Below, one piece after another: positions 36,895 through 45,818 of a stretch of DNA of 64,000 nt; within the stretch, counting starts at the first letter, position 1, and each line of letters starts with the position of its first letter. The notes beneath the pieces were generated by a model that saw nothing but the letters and a program-made list of their open reading frames with translations, was not told where the DNA came from and searched no databases. This DNA is from Sulfurimonas sp. HSL-1716 (GTDB lineage: Bacteria; Campylobacterota; Campylobacteria; Campylobacterales; Sulfurimonadaceae): NCBI RefSeq assembly GCF_039645975.1, contig NZ_CP147918.1:62001-126000 (forward strand). The letters are read 5' to 3'. Position numbers and translations under genes: made by a program.

Positions 36895-36928
36895 TAAAAG
36901 CAAAGAAGGAGAAATTTCTTTGCTTTTA
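36895..36928. terminator. Bidirectional terminator between gltX and the porin gene
   Basis: A 13-bp stem (TAAAAGCAAAGAA at 36895-36907 with TTCTTTGCTTTTA at 36916-36928) with an 8-nt loop. Its A-rich left arm and T-rich right arm provide the U-tract in both directions. The rest of the 134-bp gap shows nothing else. Confidence 0.8.
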
Positions 36929-36951
36929 AAATAGGTCGTTATCCTCTACGA

Positions 36952-38268
36952 TTATTTTGTAGCGAATTTGTAGTCAAGCATCAACCAAGTAACAGTTTTG
37001 TCATGTGTATAACCAGTTGCTTTCCCTTTGTTGTAAGACGCATATTTTACCATACCTGTAAGGTTATTTACGCCAGGGATTTTGTTTACGTATACAGCAT
37101 CGAACTCTGAACCGAGATCTTTTGTAGTTCCGCTTGTTTTAGCCATATCTTTATCAGCGCTAAATGAATGATAAACACCTAAAAGTTTACCGAAACCTTT
37201 TGCTTTATAACCAAGACGAACGTTTGTATCGATCAAACCGCCTGTCGGTGTAGATAAAAACATATCTGCCCAACCGTTGAATGCATGACCAGTTGCAAGA
37301 GGCGTAGCAAATGCTGTTTTTCCTCCAGCAGGTTCACCAATCTTTTTACCACTTAAGTACTCATAGTTTGCACCGACTAATACGCCAGAGATATTAGCGC
37401 CTAAATCCAAGTTATAGTATTGCGCGTCAGCTTTGTAGAGATTTTTATACTCAGCTTGAGTAGACGCGGTAGTACCAGTATAATTTGTTGAATTTTCTTG
37501 ATATTTAATTGATGCATCAGTTTGTTTTGCATACTCTGCACGGTAGTTAAGTTTTGCCATGCCTGCATCTATGTTTCCTGTTAAAGCAGCACCGTAAGTG
37601 TCGCTACCATATCCGTGTAAAGAGAGCATATAGTCGTATGCAGTGATAGTCAGCTCAGGCATTACTTTGTATGAAGCATGTAGTAAAACAGATTTTGTAT
37701 CTGTTGCTTCCGTATCTGCAAGGATAGTGTTTCTTCCATACACATAAGCGGCTAAAAGTGAAAGGTTGTCGATACTGTTATCTACAACGGCAACCGCATC
37801 AAATGTTTGAAACATTTGTCTCCAGCCTACCGCACCGATAAAACGTTGGTTGTCAAGATTTACCATTTGGCGACCTGCACGTACCAAAGTTTTGCCCATT
37901 TTATAATCGACATACCCTTGAGTCATACGAGCTGTTTGTGGATCTTTGATAAAATCATATTGCGTTTTACCGTTATCAGTACTGTTATAATTTTTATAAC
38001 CGAAAGCGTTAACGCTTGTCGCTTCCAAGTAAGCAGAAAGTCCGTCAACTTGTAAAAGGTCCGCACTAATGCCTAAAGTAGTACGAGTAGTAAAAGCTTG
38101 CGCTCTGTCCAAGTTGTTGTCTTTTACATCTGCGTTCTCATAACGAGCACGGATCTCCCCTTTAGCTTTTACGTTGCTTAATATGTTCAGTCCATCAGCA
38201 CTCGCGCTAACACTTAACCCCCCTAGAATCAACGGCACTGCAGCCATCGATAATAACAATCTTTTCAT
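36952..38268 (-). CDS. Major outer membrane porin (epsilonproteobacterial OprD/MOMP-like)
   Basis: A 438-residue beta-barrel porin. Signal peptide MKRLLLSMAAVPLILGGLSV...ASA, then GEIRARYENADVKDNNLDRA and the repeated amphipathic strand/loop pattern of Campylobacterota porins (for example FTTRTTLGISADLLQVDGLS; YVDYKMGKTLVRAGRQMVN). The C-terminus VTWLMLDYKFATK deviates from a terminal Phe by having Phe four residues before the end. An FNR-type box with a matching TATAAT lies upstream, so its expression is probably raised under anaerobic or denitrifying conditions, perhaps for nitrate or nitrite entry. Divergent from the Crp/Fnr-type regulator. Confidence 0.83.
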   Translation of the reverse strand: MKRLLLSMAAVPLILGGLSVSASADGLNILSNVKAKGEIRARYENADVKDNNLDRAQAFTTRTTLGISADLLQVDGLSAYLEATSVNAFGYKNYNSTDNGKTQYDFIKDPQTARMTQGYVDYKMGKTLVRAGRQMVNLDNQRFIGAVGWRQMFQTFDAVAVVDNSIDNLSLLAAYVYGRNTILADTEATDTKSVLLHASYKVMPELTITAYDYMLSLHGYGSDTYGAALTGNIDAGMAKLNYRAEYAKQTDASIKYQENSTNYTGTTASTQAEYKNLYKADAQYYNLDLGANISGVLVGANYEYLSGKKIGEPAGGKTAFATPLATGHAFNGWADMFLSTPTGGLIDTNVRLGYKAKGFGKLLGVYHSFSADKDMAKTSGTTKDLGSEFDAVYVNKIPGVNNLTGMVKYASYNKGKATGYTHDKTVTWLMLDYKFATK

Positions 38269-38304
38269 TTCATTTCCTTGTGTTAAAATATAGGATCAGC
38301 GGAA

Positions 38305-38310
38305 ATTATA
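38305..38310 (-). promoter_or_regulatory. -10 element of the porin promoter
   Basis: Read on the reverse strand this is a perfect TATAAT. Its centre is exactly 32 nt from the centre of the FNR-type box at 38333-38346, the class II activation distance; the predicted transcript starts near 38298, 30 nt before the porin ATG. Confidence 0.7.
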
Positions 38311-38332
38311 ACACTGATGCATTACAATTAAT

Positions 38333-38346
38333 TTGATTTACATCAA
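38333..38346. promoter_or_regulatory. FNR-type box (TTGATTTACATCAA), porin/regulator intergenic region
   Basis: A perfect TTGAT-N4-ATCAA palindrome, the consensus of FNR/DNR/NssR-type regulators. It has the right spacing to a perfect -10 for the porin. In the other direction the class II start would fall on the ATG of the regulator gene at 38381. Confidence 0.8.
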
Positions 38347-38380
38347 GAAAATCTTAATTTAATTTGGTATTATACTATTA

Positions 38381-39049
38381 ATGACAAATACATTGGATTA
38401 TATTAAATTATTGGATTTCTTTAAAAGTTTGAACGAAGACAACCTTTTAAAGTTGAGTGAAATGTCGGTAATACATCAGTACCCAAAGGGGTATGTATTA
38501 TATTATGAAGATGATATAAGCAATAAAATATTCTTTTTGGTCGAGGGTCTGCTTAGGACTTATAAAGTGGACAGATACGAGAACGAGATATTTTTGAGCT
38601 ATGTCTATAAAAACAAACTGATCTCGGAGATTTCGTCGTTAAGTAACAATGATATCCATTGTTATGCAAATACCGAGTTCGTAGAGGACAGTATAGTATT
38701 AGAGGTAGATTATGAACAGTTTAAAGAACATTTCATATATACAAGCCTCTTGACGGACAAGTTTATTGAAGAGATATTGCGCCAAACGCATGAACTGCAC
38801 TGCATCATAAACAGAGAGTTGATATTCGATGCGACGGCCAGAGTGACATACATGCTGTATGAGGATCTGCAAACCTTTAATAAACTGAAAAGACAAGACG
38901 TATCAGCAATGCTGCATATACAGCCGGAGACCTTATCCAGAATACTTCATAAACTAAAAAGACAAAAGGTTATAGATCTTCAAAAAACGGATGTAGTTAT
39001 CGTAAACAGAACCGAGCTACGAAATATTTTTACCGGAAACGACCAATGA
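38381..39049 (+). CDS. Crp/Fnr family transcriptional regulator
   Basis: A 222-residue regulator: N-terminal cyclic-nucleotide-like beta barrel (about 18-115), dimer helix, and a C-terminal winged helix. The recognition helix contains P-E183-T-L-S186-R187, the E..SR pattern that in FNR reads TTGAT. Only two cysteines exist (C94, C141) and there is no N-terminal cysteine cluster, so it is not an Fe-S FNR; it is more like NssR or DNR, which respond to nitrogen oxides. It is a strong candidate to control the five boxes in this window. No ribosome site precedes the ATG. It overlaps the sensor gene by 4 nt (ATGA). Confidence 0.85.
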   Translation: MTNTLDYIKLLDFFKSLNEDNLLKLSEMSVIHQYPKGYVLYYEDDISNKIFFLVEGLLRTYKVDRYENEIFLSYVYKNKLISEISSLSNNDIHCYANTEFVEDSIVLEVDYEQFKEHFIYTSLLTDKFIEEILRQTHELHCIINRELIFDATARVTYMLYEDLQTFNKLKRQDVSAMLHIQPETLSRILHKLKRQKVIDLQKTDVVIVNRTELRNIFTGNDQ

Positions 39050-40044
39050 AAAAACAAAACATCAAAATCACAACGAAGATAAAGATCTACGGCGCCGTAC
39101 TGGTGACACTGATGCTCAGTCTTATCAGTATCAGTATATATCTTAATCAAAAAAACACAAAAGATGCCCTGCTTATCAATATAGCCGGAAAGCAGAGGAT
39201 GCTTACGCAAAAGATCACAAAAGATATCTTTTACATATATTACAGCAAGAACGCAAACTATACGGATCTGGATGTTTCCACAAACGAATTTATGAAAAAC
39301 TTCAAATATATCAAACAGTATGAAGGACTGCAGGATATTTTAGAACTTTCCGAATCTCCGATATCCGTTCAGCTGGATAAGGTCGATCATCTGTGGAACG
39401 GTTTTTACAACGATATAGTAAGGTTTAAACAAATAGCGGGCGAAGATCAAAACAGTCCTGAGCTAAAAGGGCTTGTAGACAATATATTCGTCAACAATAC
39501 GGTTTTGTTAAAAGAGGTTGACCGGGTCGTGGCTATGCTTACGGAGCTGAGTGAGAACAAGATAAAAAATATAGAAAACCTTCAATACAGTGCAGGTTTT
39601 ATCCTTATCGTTTTAATAATATATATCATATCGAAACTAAGAAGCATGGAGTCCAATGCCCTGACTTTTATAGAGCACACTAAAAGTCTCTCCAGCCTGC
39701 CGAACAATGTCGAGTTAAAACCATTGAACAACGTAGTGGAGAGCGAGATAGTAGAGATGAGCGATATCGTGAACCTGTTTATAAACAAGATAAACAGCGC
39801 GATAGAACATTCTAACGAAGCGGTATCGCAGTCAAAACATGCTTCTGTAAAACTTGAAGAGATAACAGAAGAGCTGAACTATATTTTAGACGAGCTCTCG
39901 GACAATACTCTTTTACTCAAACATTTAAGCGCGAGCGAAGATATGGCTATTCAATCTACGGAAGAACTTTTCAGCTCGACAAATAAATTGAAACGCTTAA
40001 GCGACGAGCTGAACAAACTGCTTATAGAGTGTACCCCAAAATAA
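39046..40044 (+). CDS. PilJ/NarX-type nitrate sensor-like membrane protein without output domain
   Basis: A 332-residue inner membrane protein. TM1 spans about 14-34, a periplasmic helical domain follows, TM2 about 182-198, then a cytosolic coiled coil to the end. The segment LLINIAGKQRMLTQKIT (residues 42-58) matches the conserved first helix of the PilJ/NarX-type sensor domain, where the NarX P-box that binds nitrate lies. There is no kinase, MCP hairpin or GGDEF domain; the cytosolic part is helical only. Being coupled to the regulator gene and placed just before napA, it may signal nitrate or nitrite directly to a partner. Confidence 0.75.
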   Translation: MKKQNIKITTKIKIYGAVLVTLMLSLISISIYLNQKNTKDALLINIAGKQRMLTQKITKDIFYIYYSKNANYTDLDVSTNEFMKNFKYIKQYEGLQDILELSESPISVQLDKVDHLWNGFYNDIVRFKQIAGEDQNSPELKGLVDNIFVNNTVLLKEVDRVVAMLTELSENKIKNIENLQYSAGFILIVLIIYIISKLRSMESNALTFIEHTKSLSSLPNNVELKPLNNVVESEIVEMSDIVNLFINKINSAIEHSNEAVSQSKHASVKLEEITEELNYILDELSDNTLLLKHLSASEDMAIQSTEELFSSTNKLKRLSDELNKLLIECTPK

Positions 40045-40081
40045 ACAGATTACTCCCTATTCTTAAACGAAGATTTCATTT

Positions 40082-40095
40082 TTGATCTACATCAA
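40082..40095. promoter_or_regulatory. FNR-type box upstream of napA (TTGATCTACATCAA)
   Basis: A perfect TTGAT-N4-ATCAA palindrome. A -10-like TAGGAT (40118-40123) is centred exactly 32 nt from the box centre, so transcription of the nap operon should start near 40130, about 35 nt before the napA ATG. The ribosome site AGGGGAGGGA precedes the ATG. Confidence 0.82.
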
Positions 40096-40164
40096 GTACA
40101 GTAGTTTAAAATAATGATAGGATTTGAAGGTAAAATTTAAATCTTAATAATAGGGGAGGGAATT

Positions 40165-42978
40165 ATGTCATTCTCAAGAAGAGATTTCCTAAAAAGTTCT
40201 GCTGCAGCATCTGCGGCAGCGGCTGTAGGCATATCAATACCATCGGATCTTAAAGCTGCTGCTGACGAAGCGGAAGCAGGATGGAGATGGGATAAGGCGG
40301 CTTGTCGTTTCTGTGGTACCGGTTGTGGTATTATGATGGCAACCAAAAACGGTAAGATTGTTGCTGTTAAAGGAGACCCTGCAGCGCCTGTTAATCGCGG
40401 GCTTAACTGTATCAAAGGTTACTTTAATGCAAAAATCATGTATGGAGCGGATCGTCTGACGCAACCGCTTTTAAGAGTAAACAGCAAAGGCGAGTTCGAT
40501 AAACATGGAGAGTTTGCTCCTGTTTCTTGGAAAAGAGCTTTTGACGAAATGGAAAAAAATATCCGTAAAGCTCTAAAAGAGAGCGGTCCTGAAGGTGTCG
40601 GTGTATTTGCATCGGGACAATATACAATCATGGAAGGGTATGCAGCTCAAAAAATGATGAAAGCAGGTTTCCGTTCTAATGCGATCGATCCGAATGCTCG
40701 TCACTGTATGGCATCTGCGGTTGTCGGTTTCTATCAAACATTCGGAATCGATGAGCCTTCAGGTTGTTATGACGATATCGAACTTACAGATACTGTTATC
40801 TCTTGGGGTTCAAACATGGCGGAAATGCACCCGATCCTTTGGTCTCGTGTAACTGACAGAAAACTGACTGCACCGGATCGTGTAAAAGTTGTTTCTATCC
40901 AGACTTATACACACAGAACATCGGATTTGGCAGATATCGAGATCATCTTTACTCCAAATACCGACCTTGCACTTTGGAACTATGTAGCAAGAGAGATCGT
41001 ATACAATCATCCAGACGTGATCGATTGGGATTTCATTAAGAAACATATTGTTTTCGCAGCCGGTCCTGTTAACATCGGATACGGTATGAGAAGAGCAGGC
41101 GAAAAGTCTTACAAAGAAGGCAAATACAATGCAAAAGAGATGGAAACTTACTCTAAAGAGATGAGTAAAGCAGTTTCTGATACTGAAGCTCCTGCATTGG
41201 CACCGTACGGATATAAAGCCGGTGATACTATGAAAAATACTGCGGGTACTCTTGCTCACTGGGAGATCTCTTTTGAGGAGTACAAAAAATCATTAGAGCC
41301 GTATACACTTGACTATGTAGCATCGATTTCAAAAGGTGACCCTGATGAAGATATTGAAGAGTTCAAGAAAAAACTTCAAGCTCTTGCAGATCTATACATA
41401 GAAAAAGACAGAAAAGTAGTATCTTTCTGGACAATGGGTATGAACCAACATACTCGCGGAAGCTGGGACAATACTCTAGCTTATAACGTTCACTTTATGC
41501 TAAACAAACAAGCTAGACCTGGTTCTGGTGCGTTCTCATTGACTGGACAGCCTTCAGCTTGTGGTACTGCACGTGAAGTCGGTACGTTTACACACAGACT
41601 TCCTGCAGACTTGATGGTTAAAGTTCCTGCTCACAGAAAAATCGCTGAGAAAAAATGGATGATACCTGACGGTACTCTAAACGGTGTCGGTGTACAGCAC
41701 ATCATGAAAATCCATAGAGATATCGAAGACGGACTGATTAAATTCGCGTGGGTTAACGTTTGTAACGCTTATCAAGATTCTGCGAATGCAAGCCACTGGA
41801 TCAAAGCAGCTCGTGAAATGGATAACTTTATCGTAACTTCTGACGGATATCCTGGTATATCTGCAAAAGTTTCAGATCTTATCTTGCCATCGGCGATGAT
41901 CTATGAAAAATGGGGTGCATACGGAAATGCAGAACGCCGTACACAACACTGGAGACAACAAGTTCTTCCGGTAGGTGACGCGATGAGTGATACTTGGCAA
42001 TGGGTTGAGCTTTCAAAACGCTTTACTGTAGATGATCTATGGGGAGGATATGCTCCTTCAGGTCCAAGAAAAACTCCATTGGCAGACGTAAGAGACAAAG
42101 CTAGAGAGATGGGATACAGTGGTGACACTACTATGTATGAAATCCTTTTTGCAAATAAAATCGCAAAAGCATACAAACTTGATCAAAACGATCCTATTCA
42201 ACAAGGTTATGACAACTCTGAAGGATACGGAGACAGCAGAAATGTCGTCGGTTCTGACGGAAAAGTATTTAAAGGATACGGATTCTTTATCCAAAAATAC
42301 CTTTGGGAAGAGTATGCTGCATTCGGGCGCGGTCATGGACATGACTTGGCACCGTTTGATGTTTACCACAAAGTTCGTGGTCTTAAATGGCCGGTTGTTG
42401 ACGGAAAAGAAACTCCATGGAGATTCAACGCGAAATACGATCCGTATGCTGCAAAAGAAACAAAAGGTACAAACGATGAGTTTGCATTCTATGGAAAAAT
42501 TGCAAAAGCATTACCGTATGGTGATCTAAACGGCGTTAAAAACAAAACTAAAACAGCTCTGAAAAACAAAGCGAAGATATTTGCACGTCCATATATGGAT
42601 CCACCGGAAAAACCGGATGCAGAGTACAACACTTGGTTATGTACAGGTCGTGTACTAGAGCACTGGCACTCAGGAACAATGACTATGCGTGTACCTGAAC
42701 TATATCGTGCAGTACCGGAAGCTCTATGTTATATGCACCCTAAAGATGCAGAAGACAAAGGTATCAAACAAGGCGAACTTGCATGGATAGAATCTCGCCG
42801 TGGTAAGGTCAAAGCTCGTGTTGAAACACGTGGTAGAAATAGACCTAGACGCGGTCTTGTATTTGTTCCATGGTTCGATGAGCGTGTATTTATAAACAAG
42901 GTCACATTGGATGCAACTTGTCCTATGTCTAAACAAACAGACTATAAAAAATGTGCCGTAAAAATTTATAAAGCGTAA
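40165..42978 (+). CDS. napA: Periplasmic nitrate reductase catalytic subunit
   Basis: A 937-residue molybdenum bis-MGD enzyme that reduces nitrate to nitrite in the periplasm. The twin-arginine signal is SRRDFLK (residues 4-10) with an Ala-rich hydrophobic stretch. The [4Fe-4S] ligands are C47, C50, C54 and C82 ([21 protein letters not shown]), and the Mo-ligand is C180 in [10 protein letters not shown]. Length (about 100 residues above the Escherichia coli enzyme) is normal for epsilonproteobacterial NapA. First gene of the nap operon. Confidence 0.97.
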   Translation: MSFSRRDFLKSSAAASAAAAVGISIPSDLKAAADEAEAGWRWDKAACRFCGTGCGIMMATKNGKIVAVKGDPAAPVNRGLNCIKGYFNAKIMYGADRLTQPLLRVNSKGEFDKHGEFAPVSWKRAFDEMEKNIRKALKESGPEGVGVFASGQYTIMEGYAAQKMMKAGFRSNAIDPNARHCMASAVVGFYQTFGIDEPSGCYDDIELTDTVISWGSNMAEMHPILWSRVTDRKLTAPDRVKVVSIQTYTHRTSDLADIEIIFTPNTDLALWNYVAREIVYNHPDVIDWDFIKKHIVFAAGPVNIGYGMRRAGEKSYKEGKYNAKEMETYSKEMSKAVSDTEAPALAPYGYKAGDTMKNTAGTLAHWEISFEEYKKSLEPYTLDYVASISKGDPDEDIEEFKKKLQALADLYIEKDRKVVSFWTMGMNQHTRGSWDNTLAYNVHFMLNKQARPGSGAFSLTGQPSACGTAREVGTFTHRLPADLMVKVPAHRKIAEKKWMIPDGTLNGVGVQHIMKIHRDIEDGLIKFAWVNVCNAYQDSANASHWIKAAREMDNFIVTSDGYPGISAKVSDLILPSAMIYEKWGAYGNAERRTQHWRQQVLPVGDAMSDTWQWVELSKRFTVDDLWGGYAPSGPRKTPLADVRDKAREMGYSGDTTMYEILFANKIAKAYKLDQNDPIQQGYDNSEGYGDSRNVVGSDGKVFKGYGFFIQKYLWEEYAAFGRGHGHDLAPFDVYHKVRGLKWPVVDGKETPWRFNAKYDPYAAKETKGTNDEFAFYGKIAKALPYGDLNGVKNKTKTALKNKAKIFARPYMDPPEKPDAEYNTWLCTGRVLEHWHSGTMTMRVPELYRAVPEALCYMHPKDAEDKGIKQGELAWIESRRGKVKARVETRGRNRPRRGLVFVPWFDERVFINKVTLDATCPMSKQTDYKKCAVKIYKA

Positions 42979-43003
42979 GTAGTAGCGTAAGGAATATCCT
43001 GTA

Positions 43004-43795
43004 ATGGAAAAAAAGAATATCAGCGATAGAAGAAAGTTTATCTTCAATATGGCTCAAGGTGTCGGAATCACGGTACTTGGAGGATTTGTATGGAGCGCAT
43101 TTATTGATGAGGCGAAAGCCTCTCAATTGCTCTTACGTCCGCCGGGAGCTTTAAAAGAGAAAGATTTTCTTCGTACATGTATAAAGTGCGGGCTTTGTGT
43201 TGAAGCTTGTCCTTACGATACGTTGATGCTGGCTCGTCCGGGAGATCACAGACCTCTTGGAACGCCGTACTTTATTCCTAGGGATATCCCTTGCTATATG
43301 TGTCCTGATATTCCTTGTGTACCTGTCTGTCCGACGGGAGCATTGAATGAAAAGAGCGTAACGACCGACGGACATCTAAACATCAAAGTCGCCGATATGG
43401 GACTTGCTGTAGTGGATGCGGAGAGTTGTATCGCTTTTTGGGGTATCCAGTGTGATGCATGTTACAGAGCATGTCCGATTTTCGGTGAAGCGATTACGAT
43501 CGAATACCAGAAAAACGAAAGAACGGGCAAGCACGCATATATGACACCGATCGTACACAGCAACGCTTGTACGGGCTGCGGTCTTTGTGAGCATGCCTGT
43601 GTAACAGAAAAACCCGCCATCCATATACTTCCTCGTGAAGTAGCGATGGGTAAAGCCGGAGATTATTATATAAAAGGCTGGGATAAAAAAGACGAGAAAC
43701 GGTTGAAAAACGCTAAAGCGATCAAAAGCACGACGGAAATAAACAAAAAAAGTGCGATAGATTCTTTAAATAGCGGGCTGAAGGATTTATACTAA
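43004..43795 (+). CDS. napG: Ferredoxin-type protein NapG
   Basis: A 263-residue periplasmic iron-sulfur protein that with NapH passes electrons from menaquinol toward NapB/NapA. A Tat-like motif (DRRKFI, residues 8-13) is followed by a hydrophobic stretch. Four [4Fe-4S] motifs are visible, such as CIKCGLCVEACP, CYMCPDIPCVPVCP, CDACYRACP and CTGCGLCEHAC. In Campylobacterota NapGH replaces NapC as the quinol route. Its stop overlaps the napH ATG by one base. Confidence 0.95.
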   Translation: MEKKNISDRRKFIFNMAQGVGITVLGGFVWSAFIDEAKASQLLLRPPGALKEKDFLRTCIKCGLCVEACPYDTLMLARPGDHRPLGTPYFIPRDIPCYMCPDIPCVPVCPTGALNEKSVTTDGHLNIKVADMGLAVVDAESCIAFWGIQCDACYRACPIFGEAITIEYQKNERTGKHAYMTPIVHSNACTGCGLCEHACVTEKPAIHILPREVAMGKAGDYYIKGWDKKDEKRLKNAKAIKSTTEINKKSAIDSLNSGLKDLY

Positions 43796-44610
43796 TGGTA
43801 AAGCTATGGGAAAACTATAGATATCTTATTTTAAGAAGATTGACGCAGGTAGGACTTTTGGTTTTATATTTTGGTGGAAATGTTTGGGGCTGGACCGTTT
43901 TAAGAGGTAATCTCAGCTCGTCGAAAATATTTAATACGATCCCGGTGAGTGATCCTTATGCAGCATTACAAATGCTTGCTGCGGGTGCAACTTTGGCAAC
44001 GGACCTGCTGATAGGCGTAGCTGTGACGACAATATTTTATCTATTGATCGGCGGCAGAGCGTTTTGCAGCTGGGTCTGCCCTATAAATATGGTAACCGAT
44101 GCGGCCAACTATACAAGAAGAGTTCTTGATATTAAGCGCGTACAAGGCAATAAACAGCCGGCTTCGAGAAACATCAGGTACTGGGCATTGGGTCTAAGCC
44201 TTGTGATCTCTGCGGTTATGGGACTGACGGCCTTTGAGTTTATATCTCCTATATCTATGGTTCATAGAGGGATCGTGTTCGGTCTGGGATTCGGCTGGGC
44301 GGCAATAGTCGTCATATTTTTGTTCGACCTTTTGATTTTAAAAAACGGATGGTGCGGTCATGTATGTCCGCTAGGCGGATTTTATTCGCTGCTTGGTAAA
44401 TTTAGTTTAATAAGAGTGCATCATAATGAGGCTAATTGTACATTATGTATGAAATGTAAAGTCGTTTGTCCTGAGCAACAGGTTCTCGGTATGGTAGGCA
44501 AAGAAAGCTTGCCTGTCCTATCGGGAGAGTGTACGAACTGTGCGAGATGTATAGAGGTATGCGATGATGATGCTTTAGGATTTTCTATTAAGTCACTAGT
44601 AAAAAAATAA
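43795..44610 (+). CDS. napH: Quinol dehydrogenase membrane component NapH
   Basis: A 271-residue inner membrane protein with four helices (about 13-30, 60-83, 125-150, 155-180). It has the polyferredoxin-type motifs CSWVCPINM and CGHVCPLGG that flank the helices, and two C-terminal [4Fe-4S] sites, CTLCMKCKVVCP and CTNCARCIEVCD. It is predicted to oxidise menaquinol and pass electrons to NapG. Confidence 0.95.
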   Translation: MVKLWENYRYLILRRLTQVGLLVLYFGGNVWGWTVLRGNLSSSKIFNTIPVSDPYAALQMLAAGATLATDLLIGVAVTTIFYLLIGGRAFCSWVCPINMVTDAANYTRRVLDIKRVQGNKQPASRNIRYWALGLSLVISAVMGLTAFEFISPISMVHRGIVFGLGFGWAAIVVIFLFDLLILKNGWCGHVCPLGGFYSLLGKFSLIRVHHNEANCTLCMKCKVVCPEQQVLGMVGKESLPVLSGECTNCARCIEVCDDDALGFSIKSLVKK

Positions 44611-44625
44611 TAGTAGGAGAGTGAG

Positions 44626-45330
44626 ATGAAAACAATAAGTAAGATAACTATCGGTTTGGCTACTACGGCACTTCTAATGATTGGGTGTGGTAGCGGTTCA
44701 AATGCAACGCCGGCAAACGAGGCAACTGCAAAGCCGAAAATTTCAGAAGAAGCGTTGAGCTATAGAAATACAAGTTTATACACCGAGAAAGGTACTACGG
44801 TACCTGTGGCACTGTACTGTACAGATGCACCGGGAACAAGTAAAAAAATCAAAAGAGCGTTCCAGGATGCTCCGCCTATGATCCCGCATGACACTGACGG
44901 TATGCTTCCGATCAAAAAAGGCAACAACCAATGTTTAAGCTGTCATATGCCGGATGTTGCGTCTAGCATGGGTGCAACACCGATCCCGCAGTCACACTTT
45001 TTGGATATGAGACCGGTTAACAAAATCGTTGACGGCAAACTTGTAAAAGGGGTTGATAATCTTCAAAATCAGGTAAGCATCAAAAAAATAAGCGATGTAT
45101 ACCCGGGAAGATTTAACTGTTCACAATGTCATGCTCCGCAGGCAAATGCAAAACTTGTTACTGAAAATAAATTCCAACCACAGTACATAAGTAAAGACGG
45201 TGCGTACAGATCACACTGGAATGAAGTTGTTACCGATGATCTAGATACACTCGGTAAAGATTCAAGCGTAACTGCAAAAGATGTTGCTAATGAAAATTCT
45301 CCAGCCGGTAAGCCGTTGTTTGGACATTAA
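44626..45330 (+). CDS. napB: Periplasmic nitrate reductase dihaem subunit NapB, probable lipoprotein
   Basis: A 234-residue dihaem c-type cytochrome passing electrons to NapA. Haem-binding motifs are C103-x2-C106-H107 (CLSCH) and C165-x2-C168-H169 (CSQCH), with distal histidine candidates in PQSHF and YRSHWNEV. The leader ends MIGC-GSGS, with a lipobox-like C21 in place of a normal signal-peptidase I site, so it may be lipid-anchored. It is longer than typical NapB because of its Ser/Ala-rich linker and a C-terminal tail. Confidence 0.93.
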   Translation: MKTISKITIGLATTALLMIGCGSGSNATPANEATAKPKISEEALSYRNTSLYTEKGTTVPVALYCTDAPGTSKKIKRAFQDAPPMIPHDTDGMLPIKKGNNQCLSCHMPDVASSMGATPIPQSHFLDMRPVNKIVDGKLVKGVDNLQNQVSIKKISDVYPGRFNCSQCHAPQANAKLVTENKFQPQYISKDGAYRSHWNEVVTDDLDTLGKDSSVTAKDVANENSPAGKPLFGH

Positions 45331-45335
45331 TCATT

Positions 45336-45818
45336 ATGAATAGAAGAGAGCTTTTCAGCTCTCTTACTTCTTCGATCAAAAAGAAGAAAGAGAGTTACAT
45401 CAGACCGCCTTATTATGAAGACGAGTCTCTTTTTTACAGCGAGTGCGAAAAATGCGACGGCAAATGCGCTACTGTCTGTAAAGAGGAGATTATAAAGATC
45501 GCGGGCGATAAGACACCGTATATCGATTTCTCAAAAAACGGCTGTACATATTGTGATGAGTGTGCCCACAGCTGCGAATACGGGGTTCTTGTTTTAGAAA
45601 ATAAAAAGAATATTAACGCCAAGGTTGTAATAAACAAAAAAAAATGTTACAGTTGGAGCGGTATTATGTGCTTTACGTGTAAAGATCCATGTCTTGACAA
45701 CGCCATTGATTTTCAGGCGATGTTCATGCCAGTTATCGATGATTCCAAATGCACGGCTTGCGGCTTTTGCATCAATGTCTGTCCTGCGGCATCGATAGAC
45801 ATAAAGGTGATTGAATGA
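45336..45818 (+). CDS. napF: Ferredoxin-type protein NapF
   Basis: A 160-residue cytosolic iron-sulfur protein. It begins MNRRELFSS like Escherichia coli NapF and has four cysteine clusters: CEKCDGKCATVC, CTYCDECAHSC, CFTCKDPC and CTACGFCINVCPA. NapF is thought to help mature NapA or mediate electron flow to it. Its stop overlaps napL by 4 nt. Confidence 0.92.
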   Translation: MNRRELFSSLTSSIKKKKESYIRPPYYEDESLFYSECEKCDGKCATVCKEEIIKIAGDKTPYIDFSKNGCTYCDECAHSCEYGVLVLENKKNINAKVVINKKKCYSWSGIMCFTCKDPCLDNAIDFQAMFMPVIDDSKCTACGFCINVCPAASIDIKVIE

